Under the pieces are notes generated by a model that was given only the letters and a program-made list of their open reading frames with translations, did not search any database and was not told the origin of the DNA. Made by a program: the position numbers and the translations under genes. 64,000 nt of DNA from Actinomycetes bacterium (GTDB lineage Bacteria > Actinomycetota > Acidimicrobiia > Acidimicrobiales > Acidimicrobiaceae), in NCBI GenBank assembly GCA_021826315.1, contig JAKAZZ010000003.1, positions 1 to 64,000 on the forward strand, given 5' to 3'. Below, piece after piece: positions 44,099 through 55,231 of the stretch. Numbering within the stretch: position 1 is the first letter of the stretch; every line of letters starts with the position of its first letter.

Positions 44099-44809
44099 AT
44101 GGATGTGGCAGATTTGCAGCAGGCAAAGTGTTCTGAAATCAGGGGAGGAAGTTGCGACCAGCAAGTTGGCTACCCAGAATTTCTGTGTCCACTAGGCCAT
44201 GGTCGCAACATCGATAACGCAGAGGTGCTCGAAAGAGTAACGGTTCATTGGGACGGATCGTCTGGAGAAGTGGATGTCGAGGCGATACTAAGGTCAGTCC
44301 TATCACCATACGTTGGTGAACAGCTAGTTTCAAAGCTCTTGGAACAGATTGAGTTGACCGCCGAGGTAATTCGTGAGATCGCTCAGGCTCCCAATCTCCC
44401 CTTCAAGCGATTTGGTGATTGCCTTAAATTTCGACAGATTCCACAGAGAGCGCTTGAGCTAATGGTCCATGATATGTTGGCACTCCTAGAAGTAGACCCC
44501 TCATCGTCTTGGCTATCTGGTTTTTCTAAGAACGAAGTTCCACCTGCTCTGTGGGAGACGATAACTTCGAATGACGCAGGGTGCGTTACGGGACCCGTTC
44601 CCAAATCTGCCCACGACGCTAACGTTGAGAAGCTCGTAGAGCTCTCGGGTGACCCCGTTTTCCATCACACCCTGATCGGTGAGATCTGTAGGAGATCGCT
44701 ACCAAAGAGTTATGCGGACAGTGCACTTGCTCGTTTTCAGGCGAGCGAAGGAGTTGACAAGTGGGATCTTCAAGAGTCGATAGACCTAATCGAGGCGACC
44801 TACCAATAG
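44099..44809 (+). CDS. Hypothetical protein, unknown family
   Basis: The 236-residue acidic, mostly helical protein is not recognised. It has cysteines at 11, 19 and 31 (CSEIRGGSC, then LCPLGHGRN) that hint at a small metal site, no signal peptide or membrane segment, and a helical region about 65-180. The HDANVEKLVELSGDP and SALARFQASEGVDKWDLQESI stretches suggest a compact domain at the C-terminus. The ATG at 44099 has no strong ribosome site. It lies between a lone receiver protein and a CHASE3 histidine kinase, both minus-strand, so a link to signalling is possible but not shown. Confidence 0.65.
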   Translation: MDVADLQQAKCSEIRGGSCDQQVGYPEFLCPLGHGRNIDNAEVLERVTVHWDGSSGEVDVEAILRSVLSPYVGEQLVSKLLEQIELTAEVIREIAQAPNLPFKRFGDCLKFRQIPQRALELMVHDMLALLEVDPSSSWLSGFSKNEVPPALWETITSNDAGCVTGPVPKSAHDANVEKLVELSGDPVFHHTLIGEICRRSLPKSYADSALARFQASEGVDKWDLQESIDLIEATYQ

Positions 44810-44839
44810 TTTCGTGCTACGCGGGAGTGAATTTGACTC

Positions 44840-46516
44840 TTAGTTAGAGAGAATCGGCCTCGAACCTCTGTTTGCGTCGCCTAGGAGGGGAATGGTCGCA
44901 GAAAAGAAGATGTAATGGCCATCACTCGCACTCATAGTCGTCAACATCCGAGTTATCTCTCGTGAACTGCTCTCCCATTTTGCCGCAGTAGAGGCACCCT
45001 CTTCTTGGAAGAGTGGCGACCATGGTGCGTCGCTCTTGAACATAGTTCGGTCTTTGATCTTTTCTCCTCGGAGATCAATGTTGCGAATTGTAAATTGACC
45101 TCCGATCGATTCGACAGAGTCAACCAACAGTGGAATCCCTAGGTGGCCTGCATTGCTGTGGCGGCGGATCGACGACGACTTAAGGGAGTTTGCAATCTTG
45201 GATACCTCGTTGAAGTCCGCGTCATCAATCGGGTTGATCGATTCAACGAGCATCTCTATCTTTGATGCCTTGACGTTCAGGTAGATCAGACCTCCATTTG
45301 CTCCCTTGAGCGCATTGGACGCTAGCTCCTGAACGCATCTAAACCCGAGCAACAACGTCGACTCTGAGTGCGAATCTCTACCCACTAATTCGTCGAGCTC
45401 AACGGCGGCGTGTATCTGCGTTTCCCCACCTAATTCGATCGATGCAATATGTTCGCGCACCGCTTGTTCAAAGTCCATACGAGCAAGTCCAGGTGGGTAT
45501 AGAGTGGCGATCATATTCCTCATCCAATCGGTGGATTTGTCGATGAGAGCAACCACTGGATCGACGGGATCTAGGCGAGTTTCTCCTTGCGCAATTTGCA
45601 ACCGTAATTTGGCGGCCGCTAGCAGTTGAAGTGGGTTGTCATGGATTGCCTCAGCTACTTCGCGCCGCTCTCGAAACTGAGAATTCAAAAGGGCCGTCTT
45701 GCGTTCAATGTCGGACTCTCGTAGGATTCCTTGGCGCATCGCCTCGATTGAAGCCGAGAGTGACTCCGTCTCGAGGGCACCCTTTACCGTTACGGGAGTG
45801 TTGAGACTTCCTCCAGCCACCAGGTTCGCACCGTCGCGAAGGCGCCTGATTGGCTCGACTATGAATCTGTAAAAGAGAATTCCTAAGGTTGCGATGACGA
45901 CTAACGATGCGATCGCTGCGATAGCGACTGTGTTTTTCAGCTTTACCAACGCAGCGGTTGCGTCTCGCCGGAGGGCATCATCGGTGGTAAGGATCTGGTT
46001 GTTGAGATTCGTAATCTCCAGATTTAGGGTATTGAAGCTTGCTTGGTCAGCTTGGAGACTTGACTGAATTGCAGATGGAAGCGCCCCCTGCTCGAGCGAT
46101 GGTACACTCTCGTGGAGTGAAGCCGATATCTCCCAATCTGAACCCGCTAACTGGACGTTCCGTAGGAGGGTTGCGAGCTTGGGATAGGTGCCAATCGAAG
46201 ATGTAAGCACCTTATAGGCAGATTCAACCTGGCTAGTACCACTTACAAATGGTGCAAGGAAGCTAGTGTCGCCAGTTAGAACGTACCCTCTTAGGCCGGT
46301 CTCTTGGTTTAGGTACCCGATAAGAAGCTTCCCAATTGAGGTCTCCGCAGGGTGAAATATTCCGTTTGAGACATTTGATGTATTTACCTCATTGGCGATC
46401 GCTCCGTAGATAGCAATTGCGTCAACAATTGCGGTTAGCGAGAGAAATATCCCTGCGATTAGGAAGATCGCGGAAAATGACAACCTAGCCTTCGCGGATT
46501 TAATGCGCTTTTTCAT
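44840..46516 (-). CDS. CHASE3 histidine kinase with degenerate ATP-binding site
   Basis: The 558-residue protein has an N-terminal helix (about 15-35), a CHASE3 sensor (about 45-190, with ETGLRGYVLTGDTSFLAPF), a second helix (about 198-218), HAMP, and a HisKA_3-like dimerisation part whose acceptor is H292 in AIHDNPLQLL. An ATP domain follows, with the N-box E397/N401 (QELASNAL). The G1 box, usually DxGxG, reads VESINPIDDADF and lacks the glycines, while a late HLGIPLL resembles the G2 region. It may therefore be a weak or inactive kinase. Its gene is divergent from the NarL regulator at 46836-47477, an obvious partner pair. Confidence 0.85.
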   Translation of the reverse strand: MKKRIKSAKARLSFSAIFLIAGIFLSLTAIVDAIAIYGAIANEVNTSNVSNGIFHPAETSIGKLLIGYLNQETGLRGYVLTGDTSFLAPFVSGTSQVESAYKVLTSSIGTYPKLATLLRNVQLAGSDWEISASLHESVPSLEQGALPSAIQSSLQADQASFNTLNLEITNLNNQILTTDDALRRDATAALVKLKNTVAIAAIASLVVIATLGILFYRFIVEPIRRLRDGANLVAGGSLNTPVTVKGALETESLSASIEAMRQGILRESDIERKTALLNSQFRERREVAEAIHDNPLQLLAAAKLRLQIAQGETRLDPVDPVVALIDKSTDWMRNMIATLYPPGLARMDFEQAVREHIASIELGGETQIHAAVELDELVGRDSHSESTLLLGFRCVQELASNALKGANGGLIYLNVKASKIEMLVESINPIDDADFNEVSKIANSLKSSSIRRHSNAGHLGIPLLVDSVESIGGQFTIRNIDLRGEKIKDRTMFKSDAPWSPLFQEEGASTAAKWESSSREITRMLTTMSASDGHYIFFSATIPLLGDANRGSRPILSN

Positions 46517-46835
46517 CTTGTCACCTCACTTCAAATAATAGGGGTTTGCGATATCGCAAGTCGTCTCGGTCGAGGTAACAACCAGTTAGGTCGAAGTCAT
46601 CGAAGTTATATTCAAAATGACTATATTAACTTGAATTAGGGATAAATCCTAGCCATTGCTGATGTATAATTTTGAGTGTCTCGGATCTTTGCCGCAATTG
46701 GGGGAAGGCATAGGCTGGCTCGACAATTCAAACCTGTTGGGGGGTCATCGTTCATTTCCAAAAGTGGCACGTATTCGTGTTGACAAATGTGCGCATTTGT
46801 AGTTGATTACTGTTATTGAGTCGGAGGCTCCGTTG
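46517..46835. promoter_or_regulatory. Divergent regulatory region with two palindromes
   Basis: The 319-bp spacer between the kinase and the NarL regulator holds TTGCGATATCGCAA (46546-46559), a perfect 14-bp palindrome about 30 bp before the kinase start. It also holds the dyad ACAAATGTGCGCATTTGT (46783-46800), with 7-bp arms around TGCG. The second overlaps a perfect TTGACA -35 box (46780-46785); 17 bp later lies TTGATT as a poor -10. The dyads could be binding sites of the NarL protein itself or of another repressor. Confidence 0.55.
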
Positions 46836-47477
46836 TTGCCAGATGAACCTATCCGAGTTTTGATCGTGGAGGACCATACTGTCTTCGCCGAGACGATGTC
46901 GATGGCGCTTTCGACTCAATCAGATATGCGGGTGGTGGGCGTTGCTAAAGACGGCAACGAGGCTGCTAACTATATCTCGACCCGCGGTTGTGACGTTGTA
47001 CTTATGGATATGAGGTTAGGTGACGACGAGGGGCTTGACGTGATAGAGCGCCTCCGAGCACTAGATGAAAATATTGCGATCTTGGTTCTAACGGCGGTAA
47101 GAGACGCGCGAAGCGCAGCCTTTGCCGTCTCTCATGGTGCCGCTGGATTTTTGACGAAGGATGTTCCGCTCCACGATGTAATTCGCGGAATTCGCGATTC
47201 TGTGCGTGGTCGATCAGTGATGGAGCCGTCAATGGCCACGGAGGTCCTTTCGATCTTGTCCGGTCGCCGTCAGAGGGTTGGGGATAATCTGACCAAGCGA
47301 GAGATCGAAGTACTAAGGATGCTTGATGAAGGAAATTCGGCATCCGATATTTCGTCATCGCTCAACATATCATTGAATACGGCGCGCAACCACATCGCTA
47401 GGATAATTTCAAAGCTTGAGTGCCACTCGATGCTCGAAGCCGTTTCGACCGCGCGTCGTGAAGGAATAATCGAGTAG
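46836..47477 (+). CDS. NarL/FixJ-family response regulator
   Basis: This regulator of about 213 residues has a receiver domain (about 5-120, with the EDH pair VEDHTVFAE, phosphoacceptor aspartate in LMDMRLGDDEG and lysine in FLTKDV) and a LuxR-type helix-turn-helix. The latter reads TKREIEVLRMLDEGNSASDIS, then NTARNHIARI and ARREGII at the end. It pairs by divergence with the CHASE3 kinase. TTG starts at 46833 and 46836 both have GGAGG (46823-46827) at usable spacing; the upstream TTG at 46803 would overlap a likely -10 region. Confidence 0.9.
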   Translation: MPDEPIRVLIVEDHTVFAETMSMALSTQSDMRVVGVAKDGNEAANYISTRGCDVVLMDMRLGDDEGLDVIERLRALDENIAILVLTAVRDARSAAFAVSHGAAGFLTKDVPLHDVIRGIRDSVRGRSVMEPSMATEVLSILSGRRQRVGDNLTKREIEVLRMLDEGNSASDISSSLNISLNTARNHIARIISKLECHSMLEAVSTARREGIIE

Positions 47478-47513
47478 CGGATCTTTTTAGAACTAGACGA
47501 TTGTGAGTTTCAG

Positions 47514-48359
47514 ATGAAAAATCCGTGGCTCGAACTCCGCTCCATGCACTATGCGCACCGTGGCGGAGCTTTGGAGGCGCCATCGTCTACCTTATTTGCA
47601 ATGGACCGGTCCGTTGATCTTGGACTTCCTGGCCTCGAATTGGACCTCCATCGCACCCGAGACGGCGTGATCGTTGTCCTACACGACAACGAAGTTGACA
47701 GGACGACCTCTGGAGACGGTCGCGTCTCCGATCTTGACTTTGGTGAGATTGCCAGCCTTGACAACGCGTACTGGTTTGTGCCTGACTCGAATGAATATAC
47801 CTCGGTTGGGAGGCCTCTATCTGACTATGCCTACCGCGGTATGTGGCCTCAAGATCGCCGATTTGGAGTTGCTACCTTTCGCGAGGTGCTTCAGCGCTAT
47901 TCAAACACTATCGTAAATGTTGACATCAAGGCGCCACCTGCTAATACGGAGCCTTATGAGGCTCAAGTCGTAGAAGAGATAATTGCTGCAGGAGCTCAAG
48001 ATCGAGTAATAGTTGCATCTTTTCGAGACTCCTCTCTCTTTGCGGTCAGGAAGTTGTCGTCGGAAATATATACGTCGGCTGGGCCGGGCGAAATTTCGGA
48101 GTTTTACTTTGCTCTGATCAATGACTACAAGCAGGCCGTGACTTTAGCCAAAGCCTCACCCTACGTTGCTCTTCAAATTCCTCACTACTACGGCGAGATT
48201 GAATTGGCGACAGAAGAGTTCGTTGAGGCTGCGCACGAAGGCGGCAAAGCGGTGCACGTTTGGACGGTAAATGAGCAAGAGGAGATGGAAGTTCTCATAG
48301 GTAGGGGTGTAGACGGCATAATAACTGATCGCCCTTCACTTCTAAAGAGTCTCATCTAG
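47514..48359 (+). CDS. Glycerophosphodiester phosphodiesterase
   Basis: GDPD hydrolyses deacylated phospholipids to glycerol-3-phosphate and an alcohol. The 281-residue protein has no signal peptide and begins with AHRGG near residue 14, followed by E and D in LELDLHRTRDG and the second histidine in LHDNEVDRTTSG, giving the TIM-barrel metal site. The C-terminal VHVWTVNEQEEM and GVDGIITDRPS complete the family pattern. It follows the NarL gene after 36 bp on the same strand, and mnmA follows; there is no clear regulatory sign. Confidence 0.9.
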   Translation: MKNPWLELRSMHYAHRGGALEAPSSTLFAMDRSVDLGLPGLELDLHRTRDGVIVVLHDNEVDRTTSGDGRVSDLDFGEIASLDNAYWFVPDSNEYTSVGRPLSDYAYRGMWPQDRRFGVATFREVLQRYSNTIVNVDIKAPPANTEPYEAQVVEEIIAAGAQDRVIVASFRDSSLFAVRKLSSEIYTSAGPGEISEFYFALINDYKQAVTLAKASPYVALQIPHYYGEIELATEEFVEAAHEGGKAVHVWTVNEQEEMEVLIGRGVDGIITDRPSLLKSLI

Positions 48360-48455
48360 CCTTTAGTTGGCCATCGACTGTGGTACTTCGCCTTGAGGTA
48401 GAATGTGTATAGGCATCTTTGCCGTAATTTCATATCTACATTCACGGAGTATCTG

Positions 48456-49490
48456 TTGCGCATTTTGGTAGCGATGTCGGGTGGGGTCGACTCTTCTGTT
48501 GCCGCACTCCTTCTCAAAGGTGATGGCCACGACGTTGTAGGCGCAACCATGAAGTTGTGGGGCGGGGTTAGTGACTCTGGCTGCTGTTCGGTGGCAGATG
48601 TTGCGGATGCAAGAATGGTGGCTAATCGAATTGGAATCGAACACCACGTCTTCAACTTTACCGAGGAGTTCGAGGAAAAGGTAGTCTCCCATTACGTCGA
48701 CTCTTATGCCGGGGGCTTGACCCCTAACCCATGTATTGAGTGCAATCGAAGCATAAAGTTTGATCTCTTCATCGACCGCGCCCTGCGGTTGGGTTTTGAT
48801 GCTGTTGCAACGGGCCACTATGCCAGGGTGGAGGCGGTCGGTGGTGAGCAAAGGCTGTTGAGGGGTATTGATCCCCAAAAGGATCAGTCATACGTCATTT
48901 CGATGATTGGGCAGAGTCGACTTGCTCGTTTGATACTTCCTATCGGTGGTATGGAAAAGGACAAAGTTCGACAGATTGCAAGTGATGCAAGTCTGATCGT
49001 TGCGCAAAAGCCCGACTCCCAAGACGTCTGTTTTATAGCCTCCACGACCTCTAGAGTTGAATTTCTTAGCAAGCGAACCACCCTGACTCCGGCAAAGGTA
49101 GTTGATAGCAGCAGTGGCGCACATCTCGGGGAGGTAGCTTCTCGAGAGGTCGTTACAATCGGCCAGAGGAAGGGCCTTGGAACCCTAGGTGATTCAACAA
49201 GGCGTTACGTTGTCGACGTTGATACTGAAAGCAATACTGTCGTGATGGGTCGCCTCGAAGAGACTTACACCGATACCATTAGATTTGGCCAAGTCGCATT
49301 TATCGGTGAGGCTATAGAGATTGGTAGGGAAGTTGAAATCCAAACCTCTGCCCATGGCCGTGTTACGAGGGCGACCTTCTTGGGAGATCAAGTAGCGGTG
49401 GACGGAAAGGTCCGTAGAGTTGCGGCTGGACAAACCGTTGCATTTTACGATGGTAATTCCGTGCTCGGAAGCGCCGTTGTGACTCGATGA
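48456..49490 (+). CDS. mnmA: tRNA-specific 2-thiouridylase MnmA
   Basis: MnmA adds the 2-thio group to U34 of Lys, Glu and Gln tRNAs. The 344-residue protein shows the ATP pyrophosphatase loop SGGVDSS at 9-15, catalytic C97 in NPCIECNRS and C193 in KPDSQDVCFI, with the GTGHY-like ATGHYAR near 120. The TTG start at 48456 is chosen because GGAG lies 6 nt before it; the frame is open to about 48405 but the extra residues are atypical. ligA starts 18 bp after its stop, so both may be co-transcribed. Confidence 0.93.
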   Translation: MRILVAMSGGVDSSVAALLLKGDGHDVVGATMKLWGGVSDSGCCSVADVADARMVANRIGIEHHVFNFTEEFEEKVVSHYVDSYAGGLTPNPCIECNRSIKFDLFIDRALRLGFDAVATGHYARVEAVGGEQRLLRGIDPQKDQSYVISMIGQSRLARLILPIGGMEKDKVRQIASDASLIVAQKPDSQDVCFIASTTSRVEFLSKRTTLTPAKVVDSSSGAHLGEVASREVVTIGQRKGLGTLGDSTRRYVVDVDTESNTVVMGRLEETYTDTIRFGQVAFIGEAIEIGREVEIQTSAHGRVTRATFLGDQVAVDGKVRRVAAGQTVAFYDGNSVLGSAVVTR

Positions 49491-49499
49491 GGGAGTTGA

Positions 49500-51584
<2,085 letters not shown>

Positions 51585-51674
51585 CGGATCGATACTTCAA
51601 TCGAGTCGGTAGTTTCAATGTCAATCTAAACTCATAGCGATAAGCCCAGTTTGGTTGCAGATATTCAGTAGCAG

Positions 51675-53801
51675 GTGCATTTGAAGAGTCCGAACGAAAA
51701 GATAGGTTCTGTACTTTCAGATCGTTTCGTCCTTATCGATATTGTTGGAGCGGGTGGCTCTGGTGTGGTTTACCTTGCCCGTGACATGACCCTCGGTCGT
51801 AAGGTGGCAATAAAGCTACTGCACGAGGGGCTGAGCAACTATGCCACCTTTGCACGGCAATTCCATGCCGAGGCTAAGGCCGCTGCCTCACTCAACCATC
51901 CAAGTATTGTTAGGGTCTTTGACTCTGGGCAGAATGACTCTTCGCCGTATTTAGTCTTTGAGTTTCTATCTGGAGGGACCCTCAGAGCCCTCCTAGACCG
52001 TGACATAACCCTAGATCACTCCCAAGCATCTGTCGTGGCCCATGACATAGCTGCTGCCCTTGCATATGCGCATCAAAAGGGATATGTCCATAGGGATATA
52101 AAGCCCTCCAATCTTCTCTTTGATGAAGATGGTCGAATCAGGGTTGCTGACTTTGGCATTGCAAGGGCTCTAGCTGCAGCTGCTTGGACCGAACCGGTTG
52201 GGGCAGTTGTCGGGACTGCTCGCTATGCTGCTCCAGAACAGATCTTTGGTGAATCTTCCAACCGTGCAAGCGACATCTATTCGTTTGCCTTAGTTGTGGC
52301 CGAGTCGGTGACTGGCGTACCGCCATTCTTGGCAGATACCACATATGCCTCTGCGATGGCGAGAACCCATGGTGACTTTGAAGTACCCGAGTCCCTAGGT
52401 CCGCTACGTCCAATATTGCGCGAGATGTCGCGACTTGATCCGAGCAAGCGCATGACTGCCTCCGAGGCTGAAGAGGCCTTCGGCGAACTTTCGCGACTGC
52501 TCCCCCGTCACGCGAAGGTCGCGGTAAGCCATTACGTTGCCTCTAACTCGGTATTGGATCCCCCTACGGTAATTGCTCCGTTGATTTCCGATATCGATCT
52601 TAAAAGTATCGAAGTAGCTGCGCCAATCGGACAAGACATGGCAGCTAGCAAGGGGATTGATGAGGCTACGGGACAAATTGAACAAGCTTCTCCAGTCAAG
52701 GTTGATGACGATAGGACAATCCATGGCTTCGAAGTCGTTGAAGTAGTTGCGGGAAACCGTAGTAATCGTCTCCCATACGACCAGGACGACTCCTTTGTTC
52801 CTTACGATCATGCTCACGAAGAACCACTTCTAGACAAAGAGGCAGTTGACGAAGGCGAGATCTTTGAACCATCGATCGATGGTGACGTGGAAGGCGCAGA
52901 GGGTAAAGAGAGTAGAAGGGGCAGGCTGATCGGTATCTTAGTAGCCCTCCTACTCGTAGCGGGTGGTGCTGGCGCCTACGCGTTGACGCTGGTAAATCGT
53001 CCTCCAACTTTGTATGGCGCTCCGAATGTCGTCTCGCTTACGTTGGCTCAGGCGAAGAGTTCAATCTCTCGCAGCCAACTCTCCATGGGGTCGGTTTCAT
53101 ATAGAAGCGACCCTTCCATTCCAAGTGGCTCGGTCATCTCTGAACGTCCATTCCCGGGTGCAAAGTTGAAGCAACACTCGCAGATATCTTTAGTAGTTTC
53201 AACGGGTCCTGCGCCAGTAAATGTCCCCAATGTTGTCGGTGCTTCACTTGAGGGGGCTGACTATACCTTGGTTACGGCGGGCCTAAGTTCAAATGTTTCG
53301 ACCCAATACTCTGAAACTGTACCAAATGGATTTGTAATTTCGCAGACCCCCTCTTCGGGAACGCTGAAGATCGGATCGGTGGTCACAATAGTGGAGTCGA
53401 AGGGACCTCAACCGAGAACTGTCCCGAACTTGATCGGAGATAGCCAAAGTGCAGCTGATAGTGCGCTTAGTGGGATCGGGTTAGTGGCATCGTCGTCGAC
53501 TGCTTACTCGGATACTGTTGCATCTGGTCAAGTGATATCGCAATCGGTGGCAGCTGGAAACATGGTTGCCCGTGGTACAACGGTTACATTCGTCGTCTCC
53601 CTTGGCCCACATCTTGTTGTAGTTCCTGACCTGACTACCGCGTCGCTAAATCAAGCTAAGACGACACTGGCTGGAGTTGGTCTCACTATAGGCAATATCT
53701 ATGGGCCAAACGGAAATGTCATTGTCATATTTCAAAATCCAGCTGCTGGAACTTCGGTGAAGTTCGGCTCCAGTGTTGACGTCTACACGATCGCCAAGTA
53801 A
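51675..53801 (+). CDS. PASTA-domain Ser/Thr protein kinase
   Basis: The 708-residue membrane kinase has an N-terminal kinase domain (about 17-280) with glycine loop GAGGSGVVY, K47 in AIKLL, HRDIKPSN at 139-146, DFG 159-161 and APE 186-188. An acidic linker of 130 residues follows, then a transmembrane helix (about 417-436) and four PASTA repeats (about 447-708) facing the outside. PASTA domains bind peptidoglycan or lipid II, so this resembles PknB. It is not within an rodA/pbpA/pknA block but between ligA and gatCAB, so a second, divergent PknB-like kinase is possible. The GTG start at 51675 lies 91 bp after ligA. Confidence 0.92.
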   Translation: MHLKSPNEKIGSVLSDRFVLIDIVGAGGSGVVYLARDMTLGRKVAIKLLHEGLSNYATFARQFHAEAKAAASLNHPSIVRVFDSGQNDSSPYLVFEFLSGGTLRALLDRDITLDHSQASVVAHDIAAALAYAHQKGYVHRDIKPSNLLFDEDGRIRVADFGIARALAAAAWTEPVGAVVGTARYAAPEQIFGESSNRASDIYSFALVVAESVTGVPPFLADTTYASAMARTHGDFEVPESLGPLRPILREMSRLDPSKRMTASEAEEAFGELSRLLPRHAKVAVSHYVASNSVLDPPTVIAPLISDIDLKSIEVAAPIGQDMAASKGIDEATGQIEQASPVKVDDDRTIHGFEVVEVVAGNRSNRLPYDQDDSFVPYDHAHEEPLLDKEAVDEGEIFEPSIDGDVEGAEGKESRRGRLIGILVALLLVAGGAGAYALTLVNRPPTLYGAPNVVSLTLAQAKSSISRSQLSMGSVSYRSDPSIPSGSVISERPFPGAKLKQHSQISLVVSTGPAPVNVPNVVGASLEGADYTLVTAGLSSNVSTQYSETVPNGFVISQTPSSGTLKIGSVVTIVESKGPQPRTVPNLIGDSQSAADSALSGIGLVASSSTAYSDTVASGQVISQSVAAGNMVARGTTVTFVVSLGPHLVVVPDLTTASLNQAKTTLAGVGLTIGNIYGPNGNVIVIFQNPAAGTSVKFGSSVDVYTIAK

Positions 53802-53812
53802 AAAGAACCAGC

Positions 53813-54232
53813 CTAAGCCGTGATCTCTTTCAGGAGATCGATCATCACTTGAGGATTTGACTCGCCAGGTGCGAATTGGCCTTGAAGAGCTACCAGTTTA
53901 GTGAAGTCGCCCGTGACCTTGATCTTTCCTTGCATAAAGGCGCTCATTGCTACTTGTGCGTCCATCTCAACAAAGATTGCTTTGGCGGTGTTGTAGTCGA
54001 TGCGAATCGTGATATCCGCATCTTCTAGCTGTCCCATCTCGATGTCGACAAATCCACTCGTCGTGTCGATGTAGGTAGCTAACTCTCCGCCTCCGAAGGG
54101 TACTTCCGTGACGATTTGGTTCATACGAATAGAAGTATCAGTCGCTGGTATTCCGTTGGTGTCGACGTATTCTTTGCGCAACTCGCGAACTTTATCGATC
54201 CACTCTGTTGATAAAAAAGGGTACTTGTCCAA
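53813..54232 (-). CDS. SCP2 sterol-carrier-domain protein
   Basis: The 139-residue protein is a stand-alone SCP2 domain, which binds lipids in a hydrophobic tunnel. The pattern ATYIDTTSGFVDIEMGQLEDADITIRID, AKAIFVEMDAQVAMSAFMQGKIKVTGDFTKLV is family-typical, and no signal peptide is seen. Its lipid is unknown; actinobacterial relatives occur with acyl-CoA and sterol enzymes, none of which is here. It is convergent with the PASTA kinase (11-bp gap) and divergent from the esterase on the other side, so it has its own promoter. Confidence 0.87.
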   Translation of the reverse strand: MDKYPFLSTEWIDKVRELRKEYVDTNGIPATDTSIRMNQIVTEVPFGGGELATYIDTTSGFVDIEMGQLEDADITIRIDYNTAKAIFVEMDAQVAMSAFMQGKIKVTGDFTKLVALQGQFAPGESNPQVMIDLLKEITA

Positions 54233-54420
54233 CTAAATCGCCTTCCTAATCTAGCTTTAGACTACCGTTCAAAATGGAAGTAGTTGCAGGCATAGTAGCA
54301 AATGATCCAAGGGCGAGACTCACCTTGAGATCATTTGCAAGCTCCGAGGGTGCAAAAGTTACCTTATGGAGTCATTTGCTGCTACGATTCGATTTAAGTC
54401 GCCAAATAAAAGGAGCAACA

Positions 54421-55179
54421 TTGAGTTTTTCGGCACCGACAGACCTGCGAAGTGAAGTGTCGTATATCGAGGGCACACGACCTTTCCCGATCCTCTTTAT
54501 TCACGGATATACAGGTACGCCACAGACACTTTATCCTCAGTATCTCCGGGCAGCGGAAGAGGGATTTAGCTTTGAGGTCCCCCTTCTGCCAGGGCATGGA
54601 ACCACAATCGAGGAGATGGTCGAGACTCGTTTTTCCGACTATGTCGAGAAGGTTAGCCAAGTTGCTGGTGAACTCATCGCAAAGTACGGTTCAATCTTTG
54701 TGGTCGGAATTTCAATGGGTGGTGCGCTCTCTATTGACTTGGCCTTGAAGCGGCCAAGTCAAATACGAGCCATGGTTCTAATCAATCCTCTTATTGCACC
54801 ACCGGCACCATCATTTTTGGAGATGCTTGACCAGGGAATTGAATCTGGCGTTGAGATCTTTCCAGGAGTCGGATCGGACATCAAAGATCCTGAAGTAAAG
54901 GAAGCATCGTATGGGGGATCACCCCTTCGCGCTGCAAAATCGATGTTTGCAGCGACCGTCGAACTCGCTCCACAGGTTGAGAAGCTAGAGATGCCAATAC
55001 TGCTCTTCAACTCAGTCGATGACCATGTAGTCTCTCCCGACTCCGGCGAGTTGCTTGTAGCGAAGTGTAAAAATATCGAGCAGGTTATTCTGAAGAACTC
55101 GTTCCACGTCGCAACCTTGGACTTCGACAAAGAGGTCATTTCGGATGGGATGATCTCGTTTTTCGACTCTTTGCAGTAA
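54421..55179 (+). CDS. Alpha/beta-hydrolase (carboxylesterase-like)
   Basis: The 252-residue protein is a serine hydrolase resembling Est30-type carboxylesterases and monoglyceride lipases. It has the oxyanion-hole motif FIHGYTGTPQ near residue 26, the nucleophile elbow GISMGG near 98, and the acid and His in SVDDHVVS and NSFHVATLD near the end. The start is placed at TTG 54421 because AAGGAG lies 5-6 nt upstream; the frame is open to an ATG at 54274 but those residues add nothing similar. It precedes gatC by about 50 bp on the same strand, without a known functional tie. Confidence 0.85.
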   Translation: MSFSAPTDLRSEVSYIEGTRPFPILFIHGYTGTPQTLYPQYLRAAEEGFSFEVPLLPGHGTTIEEMVETRFSDYVEKVSQVAGELIAKYGSIFVVGISMGGALSIDLALKRPSQIRAMVLINPLIAPPAPSFLEMLDQGIESGVEIFPGVGSDIKDPEVKEASYGGSPLRAAKSMFAATVELAPQVEKLEMPILLFNSVDDHVVSPDSGELLVAKCKNIEQVILKNSFHVATLDFDKEVISDGMISFFDSLQ

Positions 55180-55231
55180 GACAGTACAAGCCCTGGCTTT
55201 GGTAAGTCGCTAGTTGAAATAGGCTATTGGC

